The notes beneath the pieces were generated by a model that saw only the letters and a list, made by a program, of their open reading frames with translations, was not told the origin of the DNA and made no database searches. Position numbers and translations under genes: made by a program. 64,000 nucleotides of DNA from an uncultured Bacilli bacterium (GTDB lineage: Bacteria > Bacillota_I > Bacilli_A > RF39 > UBA660), in the NCBI GenBank assembly GCA_947629935.1, contig CANRFQ010000002.1, forward strand, positions 1 through 64,000, read 5' to 3'. Below are positions 24,760 to 34,424 of this stretch, in pieces; the first letter of the stretch is position 1, and each line of letters starts with the position of its first letter.

Positions 24760-26827
24760 TAAATTTATTATTTTCTTAATTGGGAGCTTGATTTTATATT
24801 TAATAATATATTTTAATGTAATACCTCATAAAAGTCATCTAAAGATTAATTCTCAGGCGCTGACTGGTACATTAATTAGTCAAAAATTAGATGGAAATAA
24901 ACTTTCTTTAATTATCAAAACACCGGAAAAAGTACAAGTAACTTATTATATCAAAAGTGAAGAAGTAAAAACTAGAATCGCTACAACTTTAAAATTAGGG
25001 ATGAAAATTAAGGTTTTAGGAACTCTAAGTATTCCACCGGCAAATACCATTCCTAATACTTTTAATTATCAAAAATATCTATATCATAATAAAATATACT
25101 ATTTAATGCAGGCTCATGACATTAAAATAATAAATACGAACGTAAATATTCTTTATAAATTAAAAAATCTTTTAATTCAAAAGATTAATAATATGGATTA
25201 TAAAGAATATTATTATGCTTTTATTTTAGGGGAAAAATATTATATAGATCAAGATGTATGGCAATCTTATCAAAAAAGTGGGGTTACCCATTTATTTGCT
25301 ATATCCGGAATGCATATTGCATTATTTATTGGTCTCATTTCTAAATTATGTAGCTTTTTTAAAATAAACTCCACTTTTAAAAATATAACTATTTTTAGTT
25401 TTTTGGCATTTTATTTAGTTTTAACTGATTTTGCAGCCAGTATCTTAAGAGCTGGAGTATTTTTCGTTTTTAGATGGTTAAATAAAAGTTTTAACATTAA
25501 TTTACCTAATATTAAAGTATTATGCTACACAGTAATTTTTTTATTGTTTTTAAATCCTAATTTATTATTTAATCTGGGATTTTTATATTCGGTATTAGCA
25601 ACATTTAGTTTAATATTAGGAACAAGTAAAGATAAAAATCAAAACTACTTTCTTAATATATTAAAAACTAGTTTAATAATAAATATCGTATCTCTACCTC
25701 TAACCTTATATAATTTTTACGAAATAAATATTTTCAGTTTTTTATTTAATTGTCTTTTTATTCCTTTAGTTACTTTCATCATTTATCCATTAATATTAAT
25801 AAATTTTATATTGCCAATATTTTCTTTTTCCTGTGCCTTTGGCCTTTTAATCATGGAAAAACTTGCCGCCCTATGTGCGCAGTTATCGTTGAATATAGTT
25901 ATTCCTAAAATAAATATTTTATTTATTATAATTTATTACTTAAGTTTATTTGGCTTATGGTATTATAAAGACTTTAAGATTATTATATTTCTGAGCTTAT
26001 TTATTGTATTTTGGAAAATAACACCTTTTTTTGATGCTAATTTTTATGTTTATTTTCTAGATGTAGGGCAAGGGGATAGCATATTAATACGTAGTGAATT
26101 TACAAATAATGTAATTATGATTGATACGGGTGGAAGGTTGCAATACTCTCAAGAAGAATGGGAGAAACAAAATCATCAATATCAATTAAGTGATAAGACG
26201 ATTACTTTTTTAAAAAGTTTAGGAATAACTACTATCGACTGGCTTATATTAACGCATGGTGATATGGATCATATGGGAGAAAGCGAAAATTTAGTTAACA
26301 ATGTGAAAATTAAAAATGTCATATTCAATTGGGATTCCTATAATGATTTAGAAAAGAATTTAATTAATCTCTTAAATCAAAAAAAGATTAATTACTATCA
26401 AAATATTAAACAAATAAATATGCATTTTAATAAGTTAAATTTTCTAAATTATAAAATATATGATAATGAAAATGACAACTCCAATATAATTTACTTAAAT
26501 TATCAAAATTACAAATTTCTTTTTATGGGTGATGCGGGGATTAATGCTGAAAAAGATTTATTAAAAGAATATGATTTTCCTAATATCGATGTTTTAAAAG
26601 TTGGTCATCATGGCAGTAAAACAAGTAGCAGTAAAGAATTCCTTGCTCAAATTCAGCCGAAATATGCAATTATCTCTGTCGGCAAAAATAATAGATATGG
26701 TCATCCAGATTCTGAAGTTTTAGCCAACTTACAAGAAAGTAAAATATTTAGAACAGATATAAACGGCAGTGTTATCTTTAAAATAAAAAATAAAAAATTG
26801 CAAATAAAAACAAGCGCATCTAATTAA
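24701..26827 (+). CDS. comEC: Competence channel protein ComEC/Rec2
   Basis: Inner-membrane channel that passes single-stranded DNA into the cell. The 708-residue product has an N-terminal membrane pair and the DUF4131/OB part. The Competence domain, with about seven membrane segments, contains GVTHLFAISGMHIALFIGL. A C-terminal metallo-beta-lactamase domain carries LTHGDMDHMGE and KVGHHGSKTSSS, likely the nuclease. The first possible ATG (24701) lies inside comEA, so the genes are coupled; TTG 24713 or GTG 24716 are alternatives. No comEB lies between them. No comG genes are in the window. Confidence 0.92.
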   Translation: MLKALVRRYLIKSKTILHSNKFIIFLIGSLILYLIIYFNVIPHKSHLKINSQALTGTLISQKLDGNKLSLIIKTPEKVQVTYYIKSEEVKTRIATTLKLGMKIKVLGTLSIPPANTIPNTFNYQKYLYHNKIYYLMQAHDIKIINTNVNILYKLKNLLIQKINNMDYKEYYYAFILGEKYYIDQDVWQSYQKSGVTHLFAISGMHIALFIGLISKLCSFFKINSTFKNITIFSFLAFYLVLTDFAASILRAGVFFVFRWLNKSFNINLPNIKVLCYTVIFLLFLNPNLLFNLGFLYSVLATFSLILGTSKDKNQNYFLNILKTSLIINIVSLPLTLYNFYEINIFSFLFNCLFIPLVTFIIYPLILINFILPIFSFSCAFGLLIMEKLAALCAQLSLNIVIPKINILFIIIYYLSLFGLWYYKDFKIIIFLSLFIVFWKITPFFDANFYVYFLDVGQGDSILIRSEFTNNVIMIDTGGRLQYSQEEWEKQNHQYQLSDKTITFLKSLGITTIDWLILTHGDMDHMGESENLVNNVKIKNVIFNWDSYNDLEKNLINLLNQKKINYYQNIKQINMHFNKLNFLNYKIYDNENDNSNIIYLNYQNYKFLFMGDAGINAEKDLLKEYDFPNIDVLKVGHHGSKTSSSKEFLAQIQPKYAIISVGKNNRYGHPDSEVLANLQESKIFRTDINGSVIFKIKNKKLQIKTSASN

Positions 26828-26873
26828 GAAAAAACTATACACCATTAATGCTATTTAACATAATATATAATGT

Positions 26874-26926
26874 ACGTTATATAACGTTTTATATAGATGA
26901 AGAAGGGCATTTACTTGTCCTTTTTT
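26874..26926 (+). terminator. Palindrome and terminator between comEC and holA
   Basis: A perfect 14-bp palindrome ACGTTATATAACGT lies at 26874-26887. It is followed by a hairpin, AGGGCA pairing with TGTCCT (26904-26921, one G-T pair), then a run of T. The second part is a probable terminator of comEC; the palindrome could be an operator. Confidence 0.5.
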
Positions 26927-26960
26927 CATTTGTTTAGTAAAATAATGTTGGTGGTAATAT

Positions 26961-27893
26961 ATGAATGCCTATTTAATTGTAAGTGAAAGTTTTCGCTTAA
27001 TAGATGAGCAAATAGAAAAAATTGTCAAAAATAATCCAAATATTATTAAATTTGATATGCAAGAGGAAAGTATCGAAGACTTAATTAATGAGGCTGCCTA
27101 TATATCTTTGTTAAATGATCCCAAGTTTATAATTGCTAAAAATGCTAATTTTTTTAGCAGTAGTAAAATAAAAGAAGAAGATAATAATAAATTATTAAGT
27201 TATTTAAATAATCCTAATCCGCAGTCAACCATTATTTTTACGCTAAATACCAAATTAGATGAAAGAAAAAAAATAACAAAATTAATGAAAGAAAAATATC
27301 AAGTAATAGAAATAGCCAAATTAAATGAATATGATATGAATAAAAAAGTTAGTAATCTCTTAAAAGAAAATGGCTACAAAGTAGATTTTGAAACAGTTCG
27401 TTATATTACTAAAAGTTGTTTAGTTAATTATGATTTAATTTATAATGAAATTGAAAAGATAAAACTATGTTATTTGAATCAAAAAGATTTAACTTTTGAA
27501 GATATAAAAGCGATAGTTTCACCTTCAATTGAAGATAATGTTTTTAAATTCATAAATGCTATTGTAGAAAAAAATACTAGACTGATGTTTAAATACTTTA
27601 AAGATTTAAAAATCCTAAAAGAAGAGCCCATTGCTTTCATTTCTTTGTTAGCCCGAGAATATCGCAATATGTATTTAATTAAAACTCAAAAAGAAAACAA
27701 AAGCCAAAGTGAACTTCTAAAACTTTTAAATATCCAAAAATGGCAATATGATAAACATGAAAAATATGCTTATGAATATAGCGACAAAGAATTAAAAGAA
27801 AAATTACGTGCTTTATTAAAATTAGATACAGATATTAAAACAGGTAAAATTGATAAATATTTAGGTTTTGAATTATTTTTATTAAATATCTAG
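26961..27893 (+). CDS. holA: DNA polymerase III subunit delta
   Basis: The delta subunit opens the sliding clamp in the clamp loader. The 310-residue sequence has the AAA+-like layout without Walker motifs: MNAYLIVSESFRLIDEQIEKI, then DPKFIIAKNANFF and IIFTLNTKLDERKKITKLM. A helical collar ends in LKALLKLDTDIKTGKID, the usual holA ending. It is slightly shorter than the Bacillus protein. In Bacillota holA commonly follows comEC, as here. ATG follows GTTGGTGGTAATAT. Confidence 0.92.
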   Translation: MNAYLIVSESFRLIDEQIEKIVKNNPNIIKFDMQEESIEDLINEAAYISLLNDPKFIIAKNANFFSSSKIKEEDNNKLLSYLNNPNPQSTIIFTLNTKLDERKKITKLMKEKYQVIEIAKLNEYDMNKKVSNLLKENGYKVDFETVRYITKSCLVNYDLIYNEIEKIKLCYLNQKDLTFEDIKAIVSPSIEDNVFKFINAIVEKNTRLMFKYFKDLKILKEEPIAFISLLAREYRNMYLIKTQKENKSQSELLKLLNIQKWQYDKHEKYAYEYSDKELKEKLRALLKLDTDIKTGKIDKYLGFELFLLNI

Positions 27894-27934
27894 ATAATAG
27901 TACAAATGTATGTTATTATATAGAAGGTGATAAA

Positions 27935-28489
27935 ATGTATAATTATATAAAAGGAAAATTAGCTGATCAAGAGAGTAATTTTATTGTCTTAGATGTAAAT
28001 GGCGTAGGTTATCAAATATATGTGGCTAATCCTTATAGTTTTGAATTAAATAAAGAATACCAAGTCTTCGTCTATAACCACATTAGAGAAGAAGAAAATA
28101 CATTATATGGCTTTAAGACCAAAGAAGAAAAAGAATTGTTTTTAAGATTAATTGAGGTGAAAGGATTAGGACCAAAAATGGCTTTACCAATGCTTGCTAC
28201 GGGTAGTGTCGCTGGAATAATTGATGCCATTGATAGAGAAAATATTTTATATTTAAAAAAATTTCCGAAAATTGGCGACAAAGTAGCGCGCCAAATTATT
28301 CTCGATTTAAAAGGAAAGTTAGCTATTTCTGTTAACCAAGAAGAAGAAAACTCCCTAGATGAATTAACTAATGTGTTATTAGGCTTAGGTTATAAAATGG
28401 CTGATATAAAAAGAGTAATACCCCAAATTGATAATAGTTTAACAATTGAAAATCAAATTAAAGAAGCTTTAAAATTATTCTTAAAATAG
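27935..28489 (+). CDS. ruvA: Holliday junction branch migration protein RuvA
   Basis: RuvA binds the Holliday junction and loads RuvB. The 184 residues show the N-terminal OB fold (MYNYIKGKLADQESNFIVLDVNGVGYQIYV), the two HhH motifs (LRLIEVKGLGPKMALPML and LKKFPKIGDKVARQIILDLKGKL), and the C-terminal domain III that touches RuvB (EALKLFLK at the end). ATG follows AGAAGGTGATAAA. It precedes ruvB, as usual. Confidence 0.96.
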   Translation: MYNYIKGKLADQESNFIVLDVNGVGYQIYVANPYSFELNKEYQVFVYNHIREEENTLYGFKTKEEKELFLRLIEVKGLGPKMALPMLATGSVAGIIDAIDRENILYLKKFPKIGDKVARQIILDLKGKLAISVNQEEENSLDELTNVLLGLGYKMADIKRVIPQIDNSLTIENQIKEALKLFLK

Positions 28490-28504
28490 AAAGGATGATT
28501 GCAA

Positions 28505-29509
28505 ATGGAAGAACGTATTTTAACGCCTGAAGAAATGACCAGTGATGAATTTGAAAAAACGATTCGTCCTTTAAGTTTAGAAGAATATGTTGGTCAAGAA
28601 GAGTTAAAAGGGAATTTGGATGTTTTTATTAAAGCCTGTAAATTGCGTAATGAATCCTTAGATCACGTATTACTATATGGTCCTCCGGGATTAGGTAAAA
28701 CTACCTTAGCTCATATTATTGCTAATGAACTGGGGACTAATATTCGAACTGCCAGTGGTCCTTCTATTGAAAAAAGTGGAGATTTAGCCGCTATTTTATC
28801 AACGCTTGAACCCGGAGATGTTTTATTTATTGATGAAATCCATCGTATGCCTAGATATATTGAAGAAATTTTATATCCAGCAATGGAAGATTTTGAACTA
28901 GATATTATCGTGGGTGCCGAAGGCAATTCTCGCAATATTAAAATAGATTTACCACCTTTTACTTTAGTAGGAGCAACAACAAGAGCTGGGGATATTTCTA
29001 GTCCTTTACGAGATCGCTTTGGAATTGTTTCCAAATTAAATTATTATACTTATCAAGAATTGGAACAAATTATTAAAAGAACTAGTCGAGTACTAGATTT
29101 TGAAATAGATGATGATGCGGCGTTAGAGTTAGCAAAAAGAAGTCGCAAAACTCCTCGTATTGCTAATCGTTTATTTAAAAGAGTTAGAGATTTTGCTTTA
29201 GTATCTGGCGAATCCCATATAACTAAAGAAATGACAACCAATTCTTTAAAGAGATTAAATGTCGATGATGAAGGTTTAGATGGAATTGATATTGAATATT
29301 TAGAAGCTTTAATTTTAAAATTTAATGGCGGCCCTGTCGGTGTCGAAACTATTGCCACTTCCATTGGGGAAGAAGTTTCGACAATCGAAGATGTAGTTGA
29401 ACCATATTTATTACAAGAAGGCTTTGTTAAACGAACATCACGCGGGCGAATTGCCACTGATAAAGCTTTTAATCATTTAAAAATTGAACATAATAATACA
29501 TTATTTTAA
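28505..29509 (+). CDS. ruvB: Holliday junction branch migration helicase RuvB
   Basis: Hexameric AAA+ motor that drives branch migration on RuvA-bound junctions. The 334-residue product has the RuvB start [22 protein letters not shown], Walker [10 protein letters not shown], Walker B LFIDEIHR, the sensor LVGATTRAG and the arginine finger region SPLRDRFGI. The C-terminal winged helix ends with [19 protein letters not shown] 28505 follows GAAAGGATG; TTG 28499 is in frame but inside the ribosome site. Adjacent to ruvA. Confidence 0.97.
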   Translation: MEERILTPEEMTSDEFEKTIRPLSLEEYVGQEELKGNLDVFIKACKLRNESLDHVLLYGPPGLGKTTLAHIIANELGTNIRTASGPSIEKSGDLAAILSTLEPGDVLFIDEIHRMPRYIEEILYPAMEDFELDIIVGAEGNSRNIKIDLPPFTLVGATTRAGDISSPLRDRFGIVSKLNYYTYQELEQIIKRTSRVLDFEIDDDAALELAKRSRKTPRIANRLFKRVRDFALVSGESHITKEMTTNSLKRLNVDDEGLDGIDIEYLEALILKFNGGPVGVETIATSIGEEVSTIEDVVEPYLLQEGFVKRTSRGRIATDKAFNHLKIEHNNTLF

Positions 29510-29520
29510 GGAGAAGAAAA

Positions 29521-30099
29521 ATGACCAAAAATAGAATTATTATTGTCGAAGGACCACAAGGAACTGGAAAGACAACTTTAACAAATTATTTAAGGGATAA
29601 TATTCCTGCAAGTAACTTATACCGTTTATCTGGACAAAAAGATAAAACTAATAACGGTAAAGAAAAAAGCATCATTATGTATAATGCTTTATTAGATTAC
29701 TTATACAAAATGCAAGAAGTAGAAATGGACTTGATTTTTGATCGAACATTTTTTACTGAAGAAATCTATGCCCGATTAGGTTATAAAGAATATAGTTTTA
29801 CAAAAATTTATTTAAATTTGCTTAAAAGATTAGAAAATCTAAATAATCATTATGATTTATATTTAATATTACTTTATTTAAAAAATACTGATTTATATAA
29901 ACAGCGTCTTGAGCGCGCTTATCATCACAATTATCAAGCATTTAGTATTCAAAATAGTATTGACCAACAAGAAACATATCAAAAAATGGCTCATGAAATC
30001 AAAAATAATGCTTCCCCAATTAAAGTTTTAGAAACGCCAACCGATGATTTTAGTTATGCTTATAAAAAAATAAATGGTATTTTTCGGATAAATGGTTAG
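29521..30099 (+). CDS. P-loop nucleoside/nucleotide kinase-like protein
   Basis: The 192 residues begin with [20 protein letters not shown], a Walker A loop like that of thymidylate and deoxynucleoside kinases. [18 protein letters not shown] corresponds to the DR(S/T) motif of this fold, where the Asp-Arg pair contacts the substrate. [21 protein letters not shown] matches the lid region. The exact substrate (dTMP, deoxynucleoside or another) cannot be told. It lies between ruvB and queA with a strong AAGGAGAAGAAAA site, an unusual place in this conserved operon. Confidence 0.72.
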   Translation: MTKNRIIIVEGPQGTGKTTLTNYLRDNIPASNLYRLSGQKDKTNNGKEKSIIMYNALLDYLYKMQEVEMDLIFDRTFFTEEIYARLGYKEYSFTKIYLNLLKRLENLNNHYDLYLILLYLKNTDLYKQRLERAYHHNYQAFSIQNSIDQQETYQKMAHEIKNNASPIKVLETPTDDFSYAYKKINGIFRING

Positions 30100-30107
30100 G
30101 ATTACAA

Positions 30108-31133
30108 ATGAAAACTGATGATTTTAATTATGATTTACCTGAGGCCCTTATTGCTCAAACTCCTTTAAAAAATCGCTCGGAGTCGAAGCTGATGGTTTTA
30201 GATAAAAAAACAGGTAAAATCGAACATAAGCATTTTTTTGATATAATTGATTATTTAAATAAAGGCGACGTATTAGTTTTAAATGATACTAAAGTTATCC
30301 CTGCGCGTCTTATTGGGGAAAAAGAAGAAACGGGAGCTGTCATTGAATTATTACTTTTAAAAAATAGGGAAGATAATATTTGGGAATGTTTAGCTAAGCC
30401 AGTTAAACGTTTAAAAATTGGGACCATTATAACTTTTGGCCAAGATAAATTAAAAGCAAAAGTATTAGAAATCCTAGATGAGGGTATAATTCATGTGCAA
30501 ATGCTTTATGAAGGAATATTTTATGAAATATTAAATGAATTAGGGCAAATGCCTCTTCCTCCTTATATTAAGACTAAATTAGAAGATAAAAATCGTTATC
30601 AAACCGTGTATGCTAAAAATATTGGCAGTGCTGCCGCTCCGACCGCTGGACTCCATTTTACAAACGAATTACTAAAAAAGATAAAAGCTAAAGGTATTAC
30701 GATTTTATATATAACGTTGCATGTTGGTTTAGGCACATTTAGGCCTGTAGTAGTTGAAGATGTAACAAAACACGAAATGCATAGCGAATTTTATTCTATG
30801 GATAAAAAAACGGCGCAGACTCTTAATCAAGCCAAAAAAGAAGGTCGAAAAATAATTGCTGTAGGAACTACAACAGTCAGAACTTTAGAAACTATAATGG
30901 CAAAATACCAGGAATTTAAAGAATGTAGTGGAGAAACGAAAATATTTATTTATCCCGGGTTTGAATTTAAAGCCATAGACAATCTAATTACCAATTTCCA
31001 TTTGCCAAAAAGTACGCTTTTAATGCTAGTTAGTGCTTTAGCATCAAAAGAAATTATTTTAAACGCCTATAAAGAAGCAGTTCAAAATAATTATCGCTTT
31101 TTCTCGTTTGGCGATGCGATGTTTATTAAATAA
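30108..31133 (+). CDS. queA: S-adenosylmethionine:tRNA ribosyltransferase-isomerase QueA
   Basis: Transfers and rearranges the ribosyl part of SAM onto 7-aminomethyl-7-deazaguanine in tRNA, the step before queuosine. The 341 residues contain [24 protein letters not shown], the [17 protein letters not shown] segment, [12 protein letters not shown], and [10 protein letters not shown]. The C-terminal TTTVRTLE and [15 protein letters not shown] follow. Together with tgt it makes the queuosine pathway end, although a four-gene block lies between them here. Confidence 0.96.
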   Translation: MKTDDFNYDLPEALIAQTPLKNRSESKLMVLDKKTGKIEHKHFFDIIDYLNKGDVLVLNDTKVIPARLIGEKEETGAVIELLLLKNREDNIWECLAKPVKRLKIGTIITFGQDKLKAKVLEILDEGIIHVQMLYEGIFYEILNELGQMPLPPYIKTKLEDKNRYQTVYAKNIGSAAAPTAGLHFTNELLKKIKAKGITILYITLHVGLGTFRPVVVEDVTKHEMHSEFYSMDKKTAQTLNQAKKEGRKIIAVGTTTVRTLETIMAKYQEFKECSGETKIFIYPGFEFKAIDNLITNFHLPKSTLLMLVSALASKEIILNAYKEAVQNNYRFFSFGDAMFIK

Positions 31134-31361
31134 TGCAAAATAGCTATAAATAAAATCTAAAGTTTTAACTTGTATAGTTATAAAATGATTAGATTAATTG
31201 CCAGTTTTTTTGTTACTATCCAATTACAATGGCTTATTATATTATTTACCGTATAAAAATAAATTATAATCAAAGGTAGAAAGGATAATTGTAAGATAGA
31301 AGAAGTATTAAAGATTTTTAAATATTAGTTATTATTATAGTCTATTGAAAAAGGTGAAAAT
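31134..31361 (+). promoter_or_regulatory. Intergenic leader before the beta-helix gene
   Basis: About 230 bp without a gene. A -10-like TATAAT at about 31266-31271 would give a leader of about 85 bases; the -35 is not clear. No terminator with a strong stem is visible after queA. Confidence 0.3.
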
Positions 31362-32393
31362 ATGCAGAATAAAATTTTTTATAATGTTTTAGATTATGGA
31401 ATTAGTCTTAAAGAAACAGATAATTCTCAAAAATTTCAAGAATTAATTAATAAAGTACACGATAATGGCGGAGGGTATATTTATATTCCCACAGGTGTCT
31501 ATTTATTTGATTCAAAACAAAGTTCATATGAAATGACAAAAAATATGACAGCTATATGTGAAATGAAATCAAATGTTTCAATAATTGGTCAATCACGGAC
31601 AGATACAGTTTTAAAAGTTATAGGAACTACTTTTAATGGAGCTTCTTTATTTTGTTATTGTAATAACATTTCTCAAAAAAATTTGCATTCTGCTAATATG
31701 ATTAATTTAACAATTGATATGACTGATGCTTATTTAGAAAATTATTCTCATCGAGGTAAAGCTATTTATTACATTGGGGTTGATGATTGTACTTTTAAAA
31801 ATTTACGATTAATTTCAACTCCCTCTACAGCATTAGGAATTGATATGTTAAATAATGTTGTTATTGATTCAGTTTATGTATATGAAGGCGGCCGTAGTTG
31901 GACATATGGTAGTAATGGAGGTGCAGGAATTGGCATTGGCACAGGATTAAGAGAAAATGAAAATTTTATTATTAGAAATTGTATATGTGTTAAATGTGGC
32001 CATTTTGGCATCTTTCTTGAAGATCAAGGGGTTTTTCATAATCAAAAAAATTCTTCTAAAGGGCAAATTATTACTAATAATATTATTAGAAATTCCCAAC
32101 ACTATGCTATTGGTATTCGGGGTGGAAAATATATTGTAGTTTCAAATAATAATATTTATGAAAATACTGGGGGGATATATGTAGATTATGGAGTTGAAGA
32201 AATTTTAATATCAAATAATTTAGTATGCGATTCAAAAGAAGGTTTTGGTTTAGGCGATGAAGATTTAATAGTAAATAAAAATACCCGTTCTTGCCACAAT
32301 ATTATCTTAAATAATAATATTTTTAAAAATAGTCCGATTATAAAAAATAAAAATTTGAATATAATTAACGAAAATAACATTATTATAGATTAG
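31362..32393 (+). CDS. Right-handed beta-helix (pectate-lyase-3-like) protein
   Basis: The 343 residues start FYNVLDYGISLKETDNSQKFQELINKV and GGGYIYIPTGVYLFDS. This is the N-terminal signature of Pectate_lyase_3 proteins (n.k.yGA.gDg..DtaAiQkAid...GG.vyiP.GtY). Many repeated NN.I..N.. coils follow (IIRNCICVKCGHFGIFLED, IITNNIIRNSQHYAIGIRGG), as in a parallel beta-helix. Such proteins bind or cleave polysaccharide. No signal peptide is seen, so it is either cytoplasmic or released otherwise. It starts a block with a HAD phosphatase and an MFS transporter, which suggests handling of a sugar or glycoside; this is inference. Confidence 0.75.
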   Translation: MQNKIFYNVLDYGISLKETDNSQKFQELINKVHDNGGGYIYIPTGVYLFDSKQSSYEMTKNMTAICEMKSNVSIIGQSRTDTVLKVIGTTFNGASLFCYCNNISQKNLHSANMINLTIDMTDAYLENYSHRGKAIYYIGVDDCTFKNLRLISTPSTALGIDMLNNVVIDSVYVYEGGRSWTYGSNGGAGIGIGTGLRENENFIIRNCICVKCGHFGIFLEDQGVFHNQKNSSKGQIITNNIIRNSQHYAIGIRGGKYIVVSNNNIYENTGGIYVDYGVEEILISNNLVCDSKEGFGLGDEDLIVNKNTRSCHNIILNNNIFKNSPIIKNKNLNIINENNIIID

Positions 32394-32403
32394 AGGTTTA
32401 ACC

Positions 32404-33102
32404 ATGAAAAAAATATTAGTAAGTGATTATGACTCAACTTTTTTTATAAATGATGAAGATATCCAGAAAAATAAAGAAATGGTAAAAAAGTTTCAGGAAT
32501 CTGGAAATATCTTTATCATAGCAACAGGAAGAAGTTATCTAGACTTTTATCGTAAAGTAAATATGTATAATTTTGATTATGATTATGTGATTATTAATCA
32601 TGGAGCAACTATTTTAGATAGAAAAAATAAAGTAATTGCCAATTATGCAATGAATGATGAAATTATAAATAAGATAAAAAAAGATTTACAATTAGATCAA
32701 ATAATAGATTCTTTTTGTTGTAGAAAGTTAGAAAGCAGGGTTAGTATTAATCATAAAAGTTTAACTAAAATAAATATGAAATATAACTCAGAAGAAGAAG
32801 CATTAACTATTAATAAAAAAATTAATAACAAATATTCAAGCTATGTTAATTCTTACTATGTTAATAATAATATGATAGAAATAATTTCTAATAAGATTAA
32901 TAAATCAAAAGCCATAAGGTTTTTATTAGACCAATTAGATTTATTAGAAGATAATGTTTATACAATAGGTGATGGTTATAGTGATATTGATATGATTAAA
33001 GATTTTAAGGGCTATGCTATGGCTAATTCTGTAGATGAATTAAAGAAAATAGCTATCAAAGAATATAAAAGTGTATCTGATTTAATAAAAGATATAATGT
33101 AA
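32404..33102 (+). CDS. HAD-superfamily (Cof-type) phosphatase
   Basis: The 232-residue product has motif I SDYDST (DxDxT/V with the nucleophile Asp near residue 7), motif II FIIATGRSYLDF, the KSKAIRFLLDQL stretch with its lysine, and motif IV TIGDGYSDIDMIK. The cap is of the C2 Cof type between them. Members hydrolyse sugar phosphates, nucleotides or cofactors; the substrate is unknown. It lies 10 bp after the beta-helix gene with GAGGTTTAACC as ribosome site and is followed 10 bp later by a transporter, so these three form an operon. Confidence 0.85.
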   Translation: MKKILVSDYDSTFFINDEDIQKNKEMVKKFQESGNIFIIATGRSYLDFYRKVNMYNFDYDYVIINHGATILDRKNKVIANYAMNDEIINKIKKDLQLDQIIDSFCCRKLESRVSINHKSLTKINMKYNSEEEALTINKKINNKYSSYVNSYYVNNNMIEIISNKINKSKAIRFLLDQLDLLEDNVYTIGDGYSDIDMIKDFKGYAMANSVDELKKIAIKEYKSVSDLIKDIM

Positions 33103-33112
33103 GGATTTATTT

Positions 33113-34306
33113 ATGAAAAAAGAACAATTAGAAGGAAACATATTAATAGCTATAAATGCACTTAGAAAAATTATTTCGATATTTCTAGGACCATTTTTAG
33201 TTGCATATTTTATTAAAACAAGTCAAGATAGTACAATTATTATTTCTTTTTATTATATAATTAGTTTTCTAGCTCATGCAATTGCTGGAGTGCTAATTGG
33301 ATGGTTTATTAAAAACAAATTTAAGATAGGCATGTTTAGAATAGGTGTTATTCTTCAATTTATTTATATATTATTAATTATTATTTTAAAAGAAAAAATT
33401 ATTAATTATATATTTTTAATTGGCTTTTACTATGGTTTTGCTTCTATTTGTTTTTGGACACCATTTAATTTATTTAAATCATATAAAATTAAAAATATTG
33501 ATCAATCAAGTTATGAAGCTAAAAATAAACTTATTTCATCGCTTGTTACTATTTTAACTCCCATATTTTTAGGTAGTTTAATTACAACGACTAATTATAT
33601 ATCAACGGCTTTGATTACTTTAGTTATTTCTTTTATTTTAATTGTATTATCATTTTGTCTAAAACCAGTTTCTGTTACTAATAGTAAATTTCAACTTAAA
33701 AAAACTTTCCAAAAATTATTAAATAATTCTAATACTAAGAATATGCTGATTACTACATTTTTAAGAGGTATGACTATTTCTGATGGTTCTTTAGGCGTAT
33801 TAATGACTATTCTTTTATTTAATGCTTATAAAAGTGATTTTAGTTTAGGAGTTGTTAATTCTATTGCAGCTTTAGTTACTGTTGTTATTGCTTATTTTTA
33901 TAGCAAGTATTTTGCTAAAAGAAAAGATAATTATTTTACAATTATCTGTGCTTTATTACCAATATGTGCTTTACCTTTTATTTTAATATCTATATCAAAT
34001 TTAAGTATTGCTTTTTATGATTTGTGTTATTTAATTGTGGTAGAACTATTGTCATTAGTATATGAAGTTAGAATGTTTAATATCTCCCGAACAATAATCT
34101 TAGAACACGAAAAAAGTGAATATTTTGCCATTTATGAAGTTGTTTTAAATATGGGACGAATTTTTAGTTATATATTACTTTTAATAGTAGGATTACTAGG
34201 TAATATCTATTTTAAATATTTATTACTATTATTAACTTTTATTATTTTAATCATGGGAGTTAGAATTTCCAAAATAAAAAGATTTACTAATAATTACGAG
34301 GAATAA
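33113..34306 (+). CDS. MFS-type transporter
   Basis: The 397-residue product is strongly hydrophobic, with about 12 predicted membrane segments spread from residue 15 to 385. It has a short basic loop near the middle (about 195-210, KFQLKKTFQKLLNNSNTKN), which fits the two six-helix halves of the major facilitator family. No substrate motif is recognised. As it follows the beta-helix and HAD genes in one operon, the substrate could be a sugar or a related small molecule. Start ATG follows AAGGATTTATTT. Confidence 0.7.
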   Translation: MKKEQLEGNILIAINALRKIISIFLGPFLVAYFIKTSQDSTIIISFYYIISFLAHAIAGVLIGWFIKNKFKIGMFRIGVILQFIYILLIIILKEKIINYIFLIGFYYGFASICFWTPFNLFKSYKIKNIDQSSYEAKNKLISSLVTILTPIFLGSLITTTNYISTALITLVISFILIVLSFCLKPVSVTNSKFQLKKTFQKLLNNSNTKNMLITTFLRGMTISDGSLGVLMTILLFNAYKSDFSLGVVNSIAALVTVVIAYFYSKYFAKRKDNYFTIICALLPICALPFILISISNLSIAFYDLCYLIVVELLSLVYEVRMFNISRTIILEHEKSEYFAIYEVVLNMGRIFSYILLLIVGLLGNIYFKYLLLLLTFIILIMGVRISKIKRFTNNYEE

Positions 34307-34424
34307 TGAAATTAATTTTTGCTGAATATTTTAAAAACAATGCAAGAAATTGTATTTTTTTTATGCCAGAAAAAAGGAAATCTCCCTTTTATCTATAATA
34401 TATCTATTGAAAGGAGGTGAATAC

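Noticed and set aside
28711-29457. Minus-strand frames inside ruvB
   Set aside because: Both are shadows of the strongly conserved ruvB reading frame; composition is Ser/Pro/Ile-rich antisense type.
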